Below are positions 1-5,615 of a DNA stretch of 5,987 nucleotides, piece by piece. The translations under genes were made by a program, and so were the position numbers. Within the stretch, counting starts at the first letter, position 1. Each line of letters begins with the position of its first letter. The notes beneath the pieces were generated by a model. It searched no databases. It saw only the letters and a list, made by a program, of their open reading frames with translations, and was not told the DNA's origin. The stretch spans positions 1 through 5,987 of the forward strand of contig DASUZB010000208.1 of NCBI GenBank assembly GCA_036377075.1. Direction: 5' to 3'. Origin of the DNA: DASUZB01 sp036377075. Lineage in GTDB: Bacteria; Actinomycetota; CALGFH01.

Positions 1-1
1 G

Positions 2-724
2 GGCGTGGCCAAGCTTCACTTCCGCCTCGACGCCGTGGACAAGGACGGCGCGCCACTCGGCTTCACCAACCCGCCCGCATCCCAGCCGCTGCCAGCAGGT
101 TCGCTGGCCCCGTCGCTGCTGGCCAACGGCCGGTACATCACCCCGGTGATGAGTGGCAACGCCTTTGCCAGGGGCGTCCTGGAGCGCATCCTGCCCATGC
201 CTGAGGCCGAGTGGCGTATCTCGGCGGACGGCTACCTGGTGACGGCCGCCCCGTTTCACGGCGCCGTCGTTGCGATCGAGGAACGGCTCGGGTCGTACCG
301 GATCCACGGCGCGAACGCCTGGGCCCCTGACACCATTGAGGCGGCCAACCTGCCTAGACGCGTCAAGCACGACCTGGCCAAGTACGCCGTGATCGAGCGG
401 CTGGCCAAGGACAAAGGATATCCGGTTCCCCGCCACCTGGACATGAGCGACCATGCCCACCTGCGAAATCGGATCGCCTCGCTGCGGCTGGACCCGCGAG
501 GCCATCCGGTCGAAGCCGACCGGCGTTGGCGCCTGGCTCTGTGGGGCGTCATCCGTACGGTGCTCCATTCGGATCTCGACGCACGCCGCCGCCTGACCTT
601 CGCGGCCTGGTTCCCAATTGTCTCCTTCGCGCCGGCACCGCTGGCACGTTGGGCCATCCTGCTGCTGTACGTGCCCCAGAGCCGAGGCCGCGTTCCACGC
701 CGCCTGGTAGGAGCCCGCGGCTGA
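2..724 (+). CDS. Family 2 glycosyltransferase, C-terminal part (5' end outside window)
   Basis: This is the distal part of a GT-A-fold family 2 glycosyltransferase, a cytoplasmic enzyme that moves a sugar from a nucleotide-sugar donor to a growing surface glycan. The frame is open from base 2 and ends at TGA 722-724. A GTG at 5-7 could be read as a start, but the protein begins in the middle of the domain (VAKLHFRLDAVDKDG, then NPPASQPLPAG), so the gene is cut by the window edge. Family features seen are SGNAFARGVLERILPMPE (about residues 50-67), RISADGYLV (about 71-79, with the Asp of the acceptor-side ED-like motif) and the GSYRIHGANAW segment (about 96-106) typical of such enzymes. The nucleotide-sugar-binding N-terminus and DxD motif are not in view. 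The last 70 residues carry hydrophobic helices (FAAWFPIVSFAP, ARWAILLLYVP) suggesting membrane association. It converges on the minus-strand operon. Donor and acceptor are unknown. Confidence 0.82.
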   Translation, partial: GVAKLHFRLDAVDKDGAPLGFTNPPASQPLPAGSLAPSLLANGRYITPVMSGNAFARGVLERILPMPEAEWRISADGYLVTAAPFHGAVVAIEERLGSYRIHGANAWAPDTIEAANLPRRVKHDLAKYAVIERLAKDKGYPVPRHLDMSDHAHLRNRIASLRLDPRGHPVEADRRWRLALWGVIRTVLHSDLDARRRLTFAAWFPIVSFAPAPLARWAILLLYVPQSRGRVPRRLVGARG

Positions 725-734
725 TCTACGTCTC

Positions 735-755
735 GGCGGCTGGACGGCAGCGGCC
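735..755. terminator. GC-rich hairpin between convergent genes, candidate bidirectional terminator
   Basis: The 41-base gap between the two convergent stop codons holds an imperfect hairpin. Bases 735-742 pair with 748-755 (seven G-C or A-T pairs and one internal G-G mismatch) around the loop GACGG at 743-747. There is no T-tract on either side, so it is not a textbook intrinsic terminator, though terminators in high-GC actinobacteria often lack one. A perfect 12-base palindrome, GACGCCGGCGTC (769-780), sits just beyond it over the last four codons of the phosphotransferase gene. The convergent position supports a terminator role, but random hairpins are common at this GC content. Confidence 0.35.
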
Positions 756-765
756 ACGACCAAGG

Positions 766-1848
766 TCAGACGCCGGCGTCCCAGAGCCGCTCGGTGGCCG
801 CAGCCATAGCCTCCGCCTGCCAGACCGCGCAGCGCCAGAGCGCGAGATCCCGATCCTGCTGTACCAGCGCCGCCGCCTCGTTGCTGAGCGCCTCCGTCCC
901 AGCGTTGGTCGCGGTCGCCTCTCCGCGCACGGTCCCGATCAGGCGGGGCAACAGCTCGGCCACGTAGCGGGCCCAGCACGCGACGACGAATGGCGCAAGG
1001 AGCCGGGCATCGACCGACAGGCGGGTCAGCCGCCGGGCGATCATGGGCAGGGCCCAGGGACGGGGTCCGATGAACGCCGATTCGAAGGCCCGGACCTGTC
1101 CATCGCGGTCGTGCACGCCAGCCAGCGAGAAGGCGACGAAGGCGAGGAACAGGCAGTAGTCGTGCACCGGCAGGCCCTGCGGCTGGGACAGCTCCCAGTC
1201 GACAACGCCGATGTGGTCGCCGGGTGCGACCAGCAGGTTCGGGTGGGTGAGGTCGCCGTGCTCGAACACGAGCGGGAAACGTGCCCCGCCCAGCGGGTCG
1301 ACGATGCGCAGGGTCTGGTCCACGAGTCGGCGCGTCTCGTCCCCGAGCGCCGCCCGCCTGGCGAAGGCGCGCAGCGGCGCCCCGACCATCCGGTCGAACC
1401 AGGCGCCGTCGTCACAGCTCGCCCCCGTAACCGGCAGCCCGTCCAGCCATTCCTCCACGAGGGCGATCATCCGCTGGGGATTTCTGCGCACGGCTCGGTG
1501 GTGCAGGGCCTTGCCGTGCACAGCGGTCTCGATGAGGACGGGCTGGCCGTCCACGTGGTCGAGCAGGATCGTTTCCGGATAGGACCCTCGGCCTTGCGGC
1601 CACAGCTCCTGGAGGCGGCTCAGGTTCGCCCACTCGCGGCGCAGACCGGCATCGTCGTCGACCCGGCGCGGGAGCTTGGCGACCAGGCAAGGCTGGTCGC
1701 TGCCCGCGGGCGCGATGAGGGCGATGACATGCCGCGAAGTGCGGAACCGTGGCGTGACGAACAGGCAGCTCAAATGGGCGGGCAGGCCGAGGCGGTCGAG
1801 TCCCAGCTGCTCGCGTCGGGTGACCAGCACCCGCTCCACCAGATTCAT
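766..1848 (-). CDS. Phosphotransferase of the aminoglycoside/choline kinase fold
   Basis: This 360-residue cytoplasmic enzyme has the APH/choline-kinase (protein-kinase-like) fold, which transfers the gamma-phosphate of ATP to a small-molecule hydroxyl. The catalytic set looks intact. LVAKLPR carries candidate ATP Lys58. REW carries Glu72 as its helix-C partner. HGDLTHPNLL (197-206) is the Brenner-type loop with catalytic-base Asp199 and metal-ligand Asn204. VVDWEL (215-220) has metal-binding Asp217 in the DFG position, followed by HD at 229-230. The start is ATG 1848, with AGGAG at 1854-1858 five bases upstream. It overlaps the previous stop by four bases (ATGA), so it is the last, translationally coupled gene of the operon. 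Family members act on antibiotics, choline, homoserine, sugars or other small molecules. The flippase and glycosyltransferase context favours a sugar or glycan precursor over drug resistance (inference). The substrate is unknown. Confidence 0.8.
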   Translation of the reverse strand: MNLVERVLVTRREQLGLDRLGLPAHLSCLFVTPRFRTSRHVIALIAPAGSDQPCLVAKLPRRVDDDAGLRREWANLSRLQELWPQGRGSYPETILLDHVDGQPVLIETAVHGKALHHRAVRRNPQRMIALVEEWLDGLPVTGASCDDGAWFDRMVGAPLRAFARRAALGDETRRLVDQTLRIVDPLGGARFPLVFEHGDLTHPNLLVAPGDHIGVVDWELSQPQGLPVHDYCLFLAFVAFSLAGVHDRDGQVRAFESAFIGPRPWALPMIARRLTRLSVDARLLAPFVVACWARYVAELLPRLIGTVRGEATATNAGTEALSNEAAALVQQDRDLALWRCAVWQAEAMAAATERLWDAGV

Positions 1849-2489
1849 GACCGCTCCTGGTCCAGGGCGGGCCGGTGGCCGAGGACGCTGGCGTCACGCA
1901 CGGCCAGTTCGACCAGCCCGACGGTGAGCAGGAGACGGCCGATGCTGGCCTTGGCCAGGCCGGCGGCCGAGCCCTGATGACGACCGAGGACGAGGCGGAC
2001 GCCGCCCCGGTCGGCCAGAGGGGCGAGGAATGCGGCTGCGTGATGGCCGGGTACGTGCCAGTAGGCGGCGACCTCGGTCAGGCCGGCGTCGGCGAACGCG
2101 CGGCACCACCGTCTCAGCGGACGCGCACCGACCAGGGCCACGCCGTGCCGCCGCAGGCGGCCACCCACCTCCGCGTAGACCCACCCGCCAGGGCGGACGA
2201 GGTCGTGACCGGTGCGGACCGACTCGGGCGGAGGGTCCTTGAGCACGGCGAGGTCGAAGGACGACGGGGGCAGGGCGGTGCCCGCGGCAGCGACGGTCAG
2301 GTCGGTGTGGACGCGAAGGGCGTCGAGCAGGGTGGCGTCCGGACGGCCGATGTACACGGTGCGGCCGAGCTGGGGCCGGGGCAGCAGGAAGCGCCAGTCG
2401 AGGCGACGCGACGACTGCAGCAGCAGTGCCTGGTCGCCGGGCTCGGCACCTGCCTGCCGCGGCTGGGCCCGCCCAGGGAGGTCAGCCAT
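1845..2489 (-). CDS. Methyltransferase-like protein with degenerate SAM-binding motif
   Basis: This 214-residue soluble protein resembles a class I SAM-dependent methyltransferase. After an N-terminal DWRFLLPRP segment (31-39) comes a strand-turn-helix VYIGRPDATLLDALR (45-59) in the motif I position. FDLAVLKDPPP (78-88) sits in the motif II/acidic-loop position. LVRPGGWVYAEV (97-108) is a good match to the post-III 'L-P-G-G' motif. AFADAGLTEVAAYW (131-144) resembles the usual beta-hairpin region. The glycine-rich GxGxG loop that normally contacts SAM is replaced by IGRPD, so catalysis is uncertain; it may be a divergent methyltransferase or a non-catalytic relative. ATG 2489 is the first possible start, because an in-frame stop lies at 2502-2504. 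It sits between the flippase and phosphotransferase genes and overlaps the latter by ATGA, which implies a shared pathway. The family assignment rests on motif order only. Confidence 0.6.
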   Translation of the reverse strand: MADLPGRAQPRQAGAEPGDQALLLQSSRRLDWRFLLPRPQLGRTVYIGRPDATLLDALRVHTDLTVAAAGTALPPSSFDLAVLKDPPPESVRTGHDLVRPGGWVYAEVGGRLRRHGVALVGARPLRRWCRAFADAGLTEVAAYWHVPGHHAAAFLAPLADRGGVRLVLGRHQGSAAGLAKASIGRLLLTVGLVELAVRDASVLGHRPALDQERS

Positions 2490-2498
2490 CGGTGCGGG

Positions 2499-2503
2499 AC
2501 CTC
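2499..2503 (-). promoter_or_regulatory. Ribosome binding site overlapping the flippase stop codon
   Basis: On the minus strand GAGGT (2503 to 2499) lies nine bases before ATG 2489 and overlaps the TGA stop (2504-2502) of the flippase gene. A second ATG at 2505-2503 overlaps that stop but reads into a TGA after seven codons, so it is not the start. This site selects ATG 2489 and points to coupled translation. Confidence 0.6.
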
Positions 2504-4055
2504 ATTGGCCGATCAGGCGCCGGAGGCCCGGCACGCGGGTCAGCTCAGGGAAGGTCCCGGCCAGCCGCAGGGCACGCCGGTTGAGCCGGAGCACCAGCAG
2601 CGATGCCGCCGCCGCAACGGCCACGCCCACCGCCAGCGGCGGGTGGGCGGCCTGCTGGACGAGCGCCACCACTGCGGCCCCCCCAGCGACGGTCGCGTAG
2701 ACCCTGACGCAGCGAGGGTCGAAGACCCCCACGCCGGTGCCACGCAGACCGGCCTGCTTGAGCACGTTGTGCAGCACCAGCGTGGCCAGGACGGCCATCG
2801 CGGCACCGAGCGCACCGAAGCGACGGATGGCCACCAGGTTGGCGACCAGGGCGAAGGCGGCCGTGCAGCAGTTGATCACCACGACGTACCGGATCCTGCC
2901 GAGCATCTGGATCGTGAGGCCGTTGAAGCCGAGGGCGGTGTTGGCGTAGGTGCCGAGCGCCACGAGAGCCAGGTACGCCGCCGACTCCGCATAGCGCAGG
3001 CCGAAGAGCTGGACAGTGAGCGGCTCGGCCAACGCCGTGGTCACCACGAAGACAGGGAAGGTCAGCACGGCCAGCCAGCTGGCCGTCTGCCAGTAGAGGT
3101 CGCGCATGCCGTCGCGATCGCCCCGCGCCCACAGCCGTGCGGCGGCCGGCGTGAACAGGATGGCGAAGCTCAGCATCACCATGGCGTTCAGCGCGGCCAC
3201 CGGCTGCACGGCGCGGAACGCGGCAACCTCGGATGACGGGCGAAGGTAGCCCAGGATGACCGCGGCCAGCGAGGTGGTTGCGGCATAGACGACGTTGGTG
3301 GTCAGCAGCGGCAGGCTGAACGAGAAGAGCTCGCGAACCGGGAGCCTGAGCTGGCCAAGCCCCAGCCGGTGCCGGAGCCATCGGGGGCGCAGCAGACGCA
3401 CCAGCAGGCCACCGTAGATCGCAGTGCCGAGAAGGCCGACGGCAAGGTAGCCCAGCGCCAGGAACTCCACCGACTGGCGCTCGGCGACCAGGAGCACGAT
3501 GACCAGGAGCCGTAGCAACGGCTCGAGCAGGTAGCGCCGGACGAAGATGGCCCGAGGTCGGGCCATGACCGCGAAGACGTTCAGGGTCGCCTGGTCCAGC
3601 GCCTGCAGCGGCGCCAGGGCAATGAGCACGGCCAGCAGGGAGAGCATGGCCGGGTCCAGGCCAGCCGGCACGGCGTCACCCATCCCGGCCATGATGAGTA
3701 CGGCCACGACCGCCACCAGGCCGGTCGCCGCGATGGTGAGGATCTCCACGGCCAGCACACCGAAGAACTGGGCCTGGTCGCGGGTCTCGTCGTACAGCGA
3801 CAGGAATCGCGTGTCGGCCCGGTCCAGCCCCAGCGCCAGCACCGACTGGAGCAGCAGGACGACGGACCAGGCGTACGCGAAGTTCCCGAAGTCCTCCTTG
3901 GTCAGGTAGCGGACGACGATCACCTGGGCGACGAAGGTCGAAACCATCGAGAGGACGCGGCCCAGCAGCATGAGGCTCGAGCCCCGAATGTGGCTGCTGG
4001 TCATCTCCCAGGAACCCGCGTCGCCCGGCTTCCGTACCGCCTCCTGCTGGGTCAT
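2502..4055 (-). CDS. Wzx-type oligosaccharide flippase (MOP superfamily membrane protein)
   Basis: This 517-residue polytopic membrane protein has the length and pattern of a polysaccharide-biosynthesis flippase, which moves lipid-linked oligosaccharide units across the cytoplasmic membrane. The N-terminal hallmark is clear: hydrophobic helix 1 (about 27-49) leads into VRYLTKEDFGNFAYAW (48-63), helix 2, then LGLDRADTRFLSLY (75-88), as in Wzx, RfbX and related exporters. By eye there are about 14 hydrophobic segments, near 27-49, 58-77, 98-123, 137-158, 177-191, 196-219, 244-270, 283-305, 325-345, 358-378, 388-410, 414-432, 450-470 and 473-490. Cationic loops such as RPRWLRHR (223-230) lie between them. 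ATG 4055 overlaps the preceding stop by four bases; a GGAGG at 4067-4071 is 11 bases upstream, inside the upstream gene. Met18 is an alternative start that would remove a polar tail. The transported substrate cannot be deduced. Confidence 0.88.
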   Translation of the reverse strand: MTQQEAVRKPGDAGSWEMTSSHIRGSSLMLLGRVLSMVSTFVAQVIVVRYLTKEDFGNFAYAWSVVLLLQSVLALGLDRADTRFLSLYDETRDQAQFFGVLAVEILTIAATGLVAVVAVLIMAGMGDAVPAGLDPAMLSLLAVLIALAPLQALDQATLNVFAVMARPRAIFVRRYLLEPLLRLLVIVLLVAERQSVEFLALGYLAVGLLGTAIYGGLLVRLLRPRWLRHRLGLGQLRLPVRELFSFSLPLLTTNVVYAATTSLAAVILGYLRPSSEVAAFRAVQPVAALNAMVMLSFAILFTPAAARLWARGDRDGMRDLYWQTASWLAVLTFPVFVVTTALAEPLTVQLFGLRYAESAAYLALVALGTYANTALGFNGLTIQMLGRIRYVVVINCCTAAFALVANLVAIRRFGALGAAMAVLATLVLHNVLKQAGLRGTGVGVFDPRCVRVYATVAGGAAVVALVQQAAHPPLAVGVAVAAAASLLVLRLNRRALRLAGTFPELTRVPGLRRLIGQ

Positions 4056-5356
4056 GCAGGCGCCCCCCTCCGGCCGCCGGCGTAGCGCCGCCAGAGTCGG
4101 GCCGTCACCGCCCGCTGCACGTCCGCCGCCGGCTGGCTGGCATCGACCACCGCCATGTTGGGGAGGCGCTGGCGCATCGCCAGGTAGCGGCGGCGGAAGT
4201 CCTCCAGCCGGGCCACGCCGAGCTCACCCTTGCGGGCGTACATGGTAACGGCCGGCACGTCGAGGACGACGACGAGGTCTGGGGCCGGGCAGGTGCGCCG
4301 GATGAGCGCGTAACTGACCCGGGCGCGCAGCCGCTCGCCGCCGGGAGCCAATAGCGCGTCGTAGGTGTAGCGGTCGAAGACGACGAGGCGACCTCGCCGG
4401 CGCTGGTAGCGGGCGGCCAGGCCCTTGCCGGTGAACTCGGCCAGCCGCAGCAGCAGCATCAGCCCGGGGATGCGCCGAAGTCGCCGCGCGCGCGCGGTGG
4501 TGCGGAGCACACCCATGTAGACGACCCGCGTCGGCAACACGAACTCCCGTCTGAGCGATTCGGCCAGGGTCGTCTTGCCGGCCCCGTCGGGGCCGAGAAG
4601 CGCCGCCGTCAAGCCTCGCCGCGCGCCCCAGGGGGCCGGCCCCAGCCGCCGGCGGACCCGGCCGGTCAGGGCACGGGTGCGCGCTCGAAGGAGTTGGCGT
4701 CGCACCCATGAGCGCCGCAGCCGCGCCGCCAGGGCAGTGAGCTCGTCCTTGTCGCCGCGGCGGACGGCGTCGAGCGCATCCTCCGGGGTCAGCGTAGGCG
4801 GTAGGCGATACCGGACGGCGTCGAGCAGGGCACCGGTGCCGATGGCACCTTCCACGGCGTCCAGTACCGCCTGGCGACGGTCGATCGGGATCGTCCCCTT
4901 GTCCAGCAGGTAGTGCAGCAGGAGGGCCCAGAGCTGGTCGCTAGGGGCCAGGCGCCACAGTGGCCCCTGGCGCACCCGCGCCGCGAGGCATGCCTTGGCC
5001 GCGCCCGTCACGAGCTCCTGATGCCGGCCGAAGGACAGCTCGGAGACGATGTCGAGCTCCAGCCAACGACCCGAGGGCTCGTCGTAGGCGACGAAGAAGC
5101 GGTGTGACCCGTGGCCCGGCCGCAGCACCTGCGCGAAGCCCGCCGGTACGAGGAGCCTCTCCAGCCGCGGCACGGCCGCGGGCTCGACAAGCAGGTCCAC
5201 GTCGCCGGAGAGCGCATCCGCGCTCGGGTCGCCGCGGAGCAAGGCCCAGCGGACGCCGTGCCTGTCGAGCGTGGCCAGGGCCGCGTCCACGGCGGACCGC
5301 GGCGCCGGCCTGAGCGACGCGGTCACCAACGATGCCGCAGGACGCTCATGCGGCAT
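4052..5356 (-). CDS. Nucleotidyltransferase-like / thymidylate-kinase-like fusion protein
   Basis: This 434-residue cytoplasmic protein appears to have two domains. Residues about 20-180 resemble the uncharacterised nucleotidyltransferase families: LLRG (39-42), then SGDVDLLV (50-57) with the paired acidic residues Asp52 and Asp54, and LELDIV (99-104) giving a possible third carboxylate (Asp102). Residues about 248-425 form a P-loop kinase of thymidylate-kinase type. They include the Walker A motif GPDGAGKTT (255-263, Lys261), a DRY-type motif FDRYTYDALL (327-336), strand LVVVLDVPA (361-369), and a lid-like segment with basic residues RKGE (375-378). An Arg-rich linker (about 212-247) joins the halves. 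True dTMP kinases are about 200 residues and housekeeping; this one opens a glycan operon, so a different phosphoryl acceptor is likely (inference). ATG 5356 is the first in-frame start, with only a weak GAG-type ribosome site; GTG codon 11 is a fallback. The stop overlaps the flippase start (ATGA). Confidence 0.75.
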   Translation of the reverse strand: MPHERPAASLVTASLRPAPRSAVDAALATLDRHGVRWALLRGDPSADALSGDVDLLVEPAAVPRLERLLVPAGFAQVLRPGHGSHRFFVAYDEPSGRWLELDIVSELSFGRHQELVTGAAKACLAARVRQGPLWRLAPSDQLWALLLHYLLDKGTIPIDRRQAVLDAVEGAIGTGALLDAVRYRLPPTLTPEDALDAVRRGDKDELTALAARLRRSWVRRQLLRARTRALTGRVRRRLGPAPWGARRGLTAALLGPDGAGKTTLAESLRREFVLPTRVVYMGVLRTTARARRLRRIPGLMLLLRLAEFTGKGLAARYQRRRGRLVVFDRYTYDALLAPGGERLRARVSYALIRRTCPAPDLVVVLDVPAVTMYARKGELGVARLEDFRRRYLAMRQRLPNMAVVDASQPAADVQRAVTARLWRRYAGGRRGAPA

Positions 5357-5420
5357 GGCATACGGCGTTCTCGGGCAACGGCTGGCTTCCCCCGGCGGGC
5401 GACGGTACGACCTCGCGCCG

Positions 5421-5449
5421 ACTATAGCCGTTTGGACACCGCATCAGGA
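5421..5449 (-). promoter_or_regulatory. Candidate promoter for the minus-strand operon
   Basis: Read on the minus strand, TATAGT (5426 to 5421) matches five of six bases of the -10 consensus and stands out as one of the few A/T-rich spots in the divergent region. Seventeen bases upstream is TCCTGA (5449 to 5444), a poor -35. Transcription would begin near 5414, giving a leader of about 58 bases before ATG 5356. The -10 is convincing by eye; the -35 is not. Confidence 0.4.
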
Positions 5450-5475
5450 CGGTCCATTGGGAGGAGGAGAACTAA

Positions 5476-5598
5476 GTGACTTGCCGTAGCGCCTATCCCC
5501 TAGGCGCACGATGCCGACGCAACGCCAGCCGGGTTAGGATGCCACGGTGGCGCACCCATCTGCATCGTCTGGTCGCTGGAATCGGGCGCGCCCGTTGA
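5476..5598 (+). CDS. Possible 40-residue Arg-rich small ORF behind an ideal Shine-Dalgarno
   Basis: A GTG at 5476 follows AGGAGG (5462-5467) with an eight-base spacer, which is the strongest ribosome site in the window. The frame encodes 40 residues (starting VTCRSAYPLGARC) and ends at TGA 5596-5598, eighteen bases before the secreted-protein start. It has 11 arginines and no recognisable domain, signal peptide or membrane segment. It could be a leader peptide that couples to the downstream gene. High Arg content is also what random reading of GC-rich DNA yields, and no good promoter is visible upstream. The candidate promoter at 5511-5540 lies inside it and could not express it. I do not recognise it; the call rests on the ribosome site alone. 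Confidence 0.2.
   Translation: MTCRSAYPLGARCRRNASRVRMPRWRTHLHRLVAGIGRAR
5485..5510. repeat. Perfect inverted repeat in the divergent intergenic region
   Basis: GCGCCTA (5489-5495) and TAGGCGC (5501-5507) are perfect reverse complements around TCCCC. Outside them CGT (5485-5487) pairs with ACG (5508-5510) if A5488 is bulged, giving a ten-pair stem. It lies between the two candidate promoters and abuts the possible -35 of the plus-strand gene, a place suited to a regulator-binding operator. It could also fold as an RNA hairpin if transcribed. No T-tract follows it, so a terminator is less likely. Confidence 0.5.
5511..5540 (+). promoter_or_regulatory. Candidate promoter for the secreted-protein gene
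   Basis: TAGGAT at 5535-5540 fits the TAGRRT form of -10 common in high-GC actinobacteria. ATGCCG (5511-5516), 18 bases upstream, shares only three positions with TTGACA. Transcription would begin near 5547, about 70 bases before ATG 5616. A short palindrome GCCAC-G-GTGGC (5541-5551) covers the predicted start point and might be an operator. Support is by motif and position only. Confidence 0.35.
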
Positions 5599-5606
5599 AG
5601 GTCGAC

Positions 5607-5613
5607 AGGGGGG
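5607..5613 (+). promoter_or_regulatory. G-rich ribosome binding site for the secreted-protein gene
   Basis: AGGGGGG ends two bases before ATG 5616. Its AGGGG part is four bases from ATG 5616 but ten bases from the in-frame ATG 5622. Spacing therefore does not settle which of the two is used, and ATG 5622 (residue 3) is equally reasonable. Confidence 0.45.
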
Positions 5614-5615
5614 CT

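Noticed and set aside
5..7. GTG as a true start of the first gene
   Set aside because: The protein begins in the middle of a family 2 glycosyltransferase domain and the frame is open back to base 2, so the gene is truncated by the window.
766..1848. Antibiotic-resistance aminoglycoside phosphotransferase
   Set aside because: The fold matches, but the whole context is glycan synthesis and there is no mobile element or resistance cassette nearby, so a resistance function is not supported.
526..1977. Long plus-strand open frame of 483 codons
   Set aside because: It runs through the end of the glycosyltransferase gene and antisense to the phosphotransferase gene. Its product is low-complexity (rich in Arg, Gln, Gly, Asp) with no domain, as expected from antisense of a GC-rich gene.
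1875..3236. Long plus-strand open frame of 453 codons
   Set aside because: It is antisense to the methyltransferase-like gene and the flippase gene. Its His/Gln/Glu/Gly-rich product has no recognisable fold, while the minus strand encodes clear membrane helices.
2545..3381. Minus-strand 278-codon frame inside the flippase gene
   Set aside because: It is a frame-shifted shadow of the flippase with Ala/Arg/Gly-rich composition and no hydrophobic helices.
4052..5356. Housekeeping thymidylate kinase (tmk)
   Set aside because: The extra 240-residue N-terminal part and the operon context do not fit a dTMP kinase involved in DNA precursor supply.
5271..5489. Plus-strand 72-codon frame in the divergent region
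   Set aside because: It starts antisense to the kinase-fusion gene, has no good ribosome site and encodes no recognisable feature.
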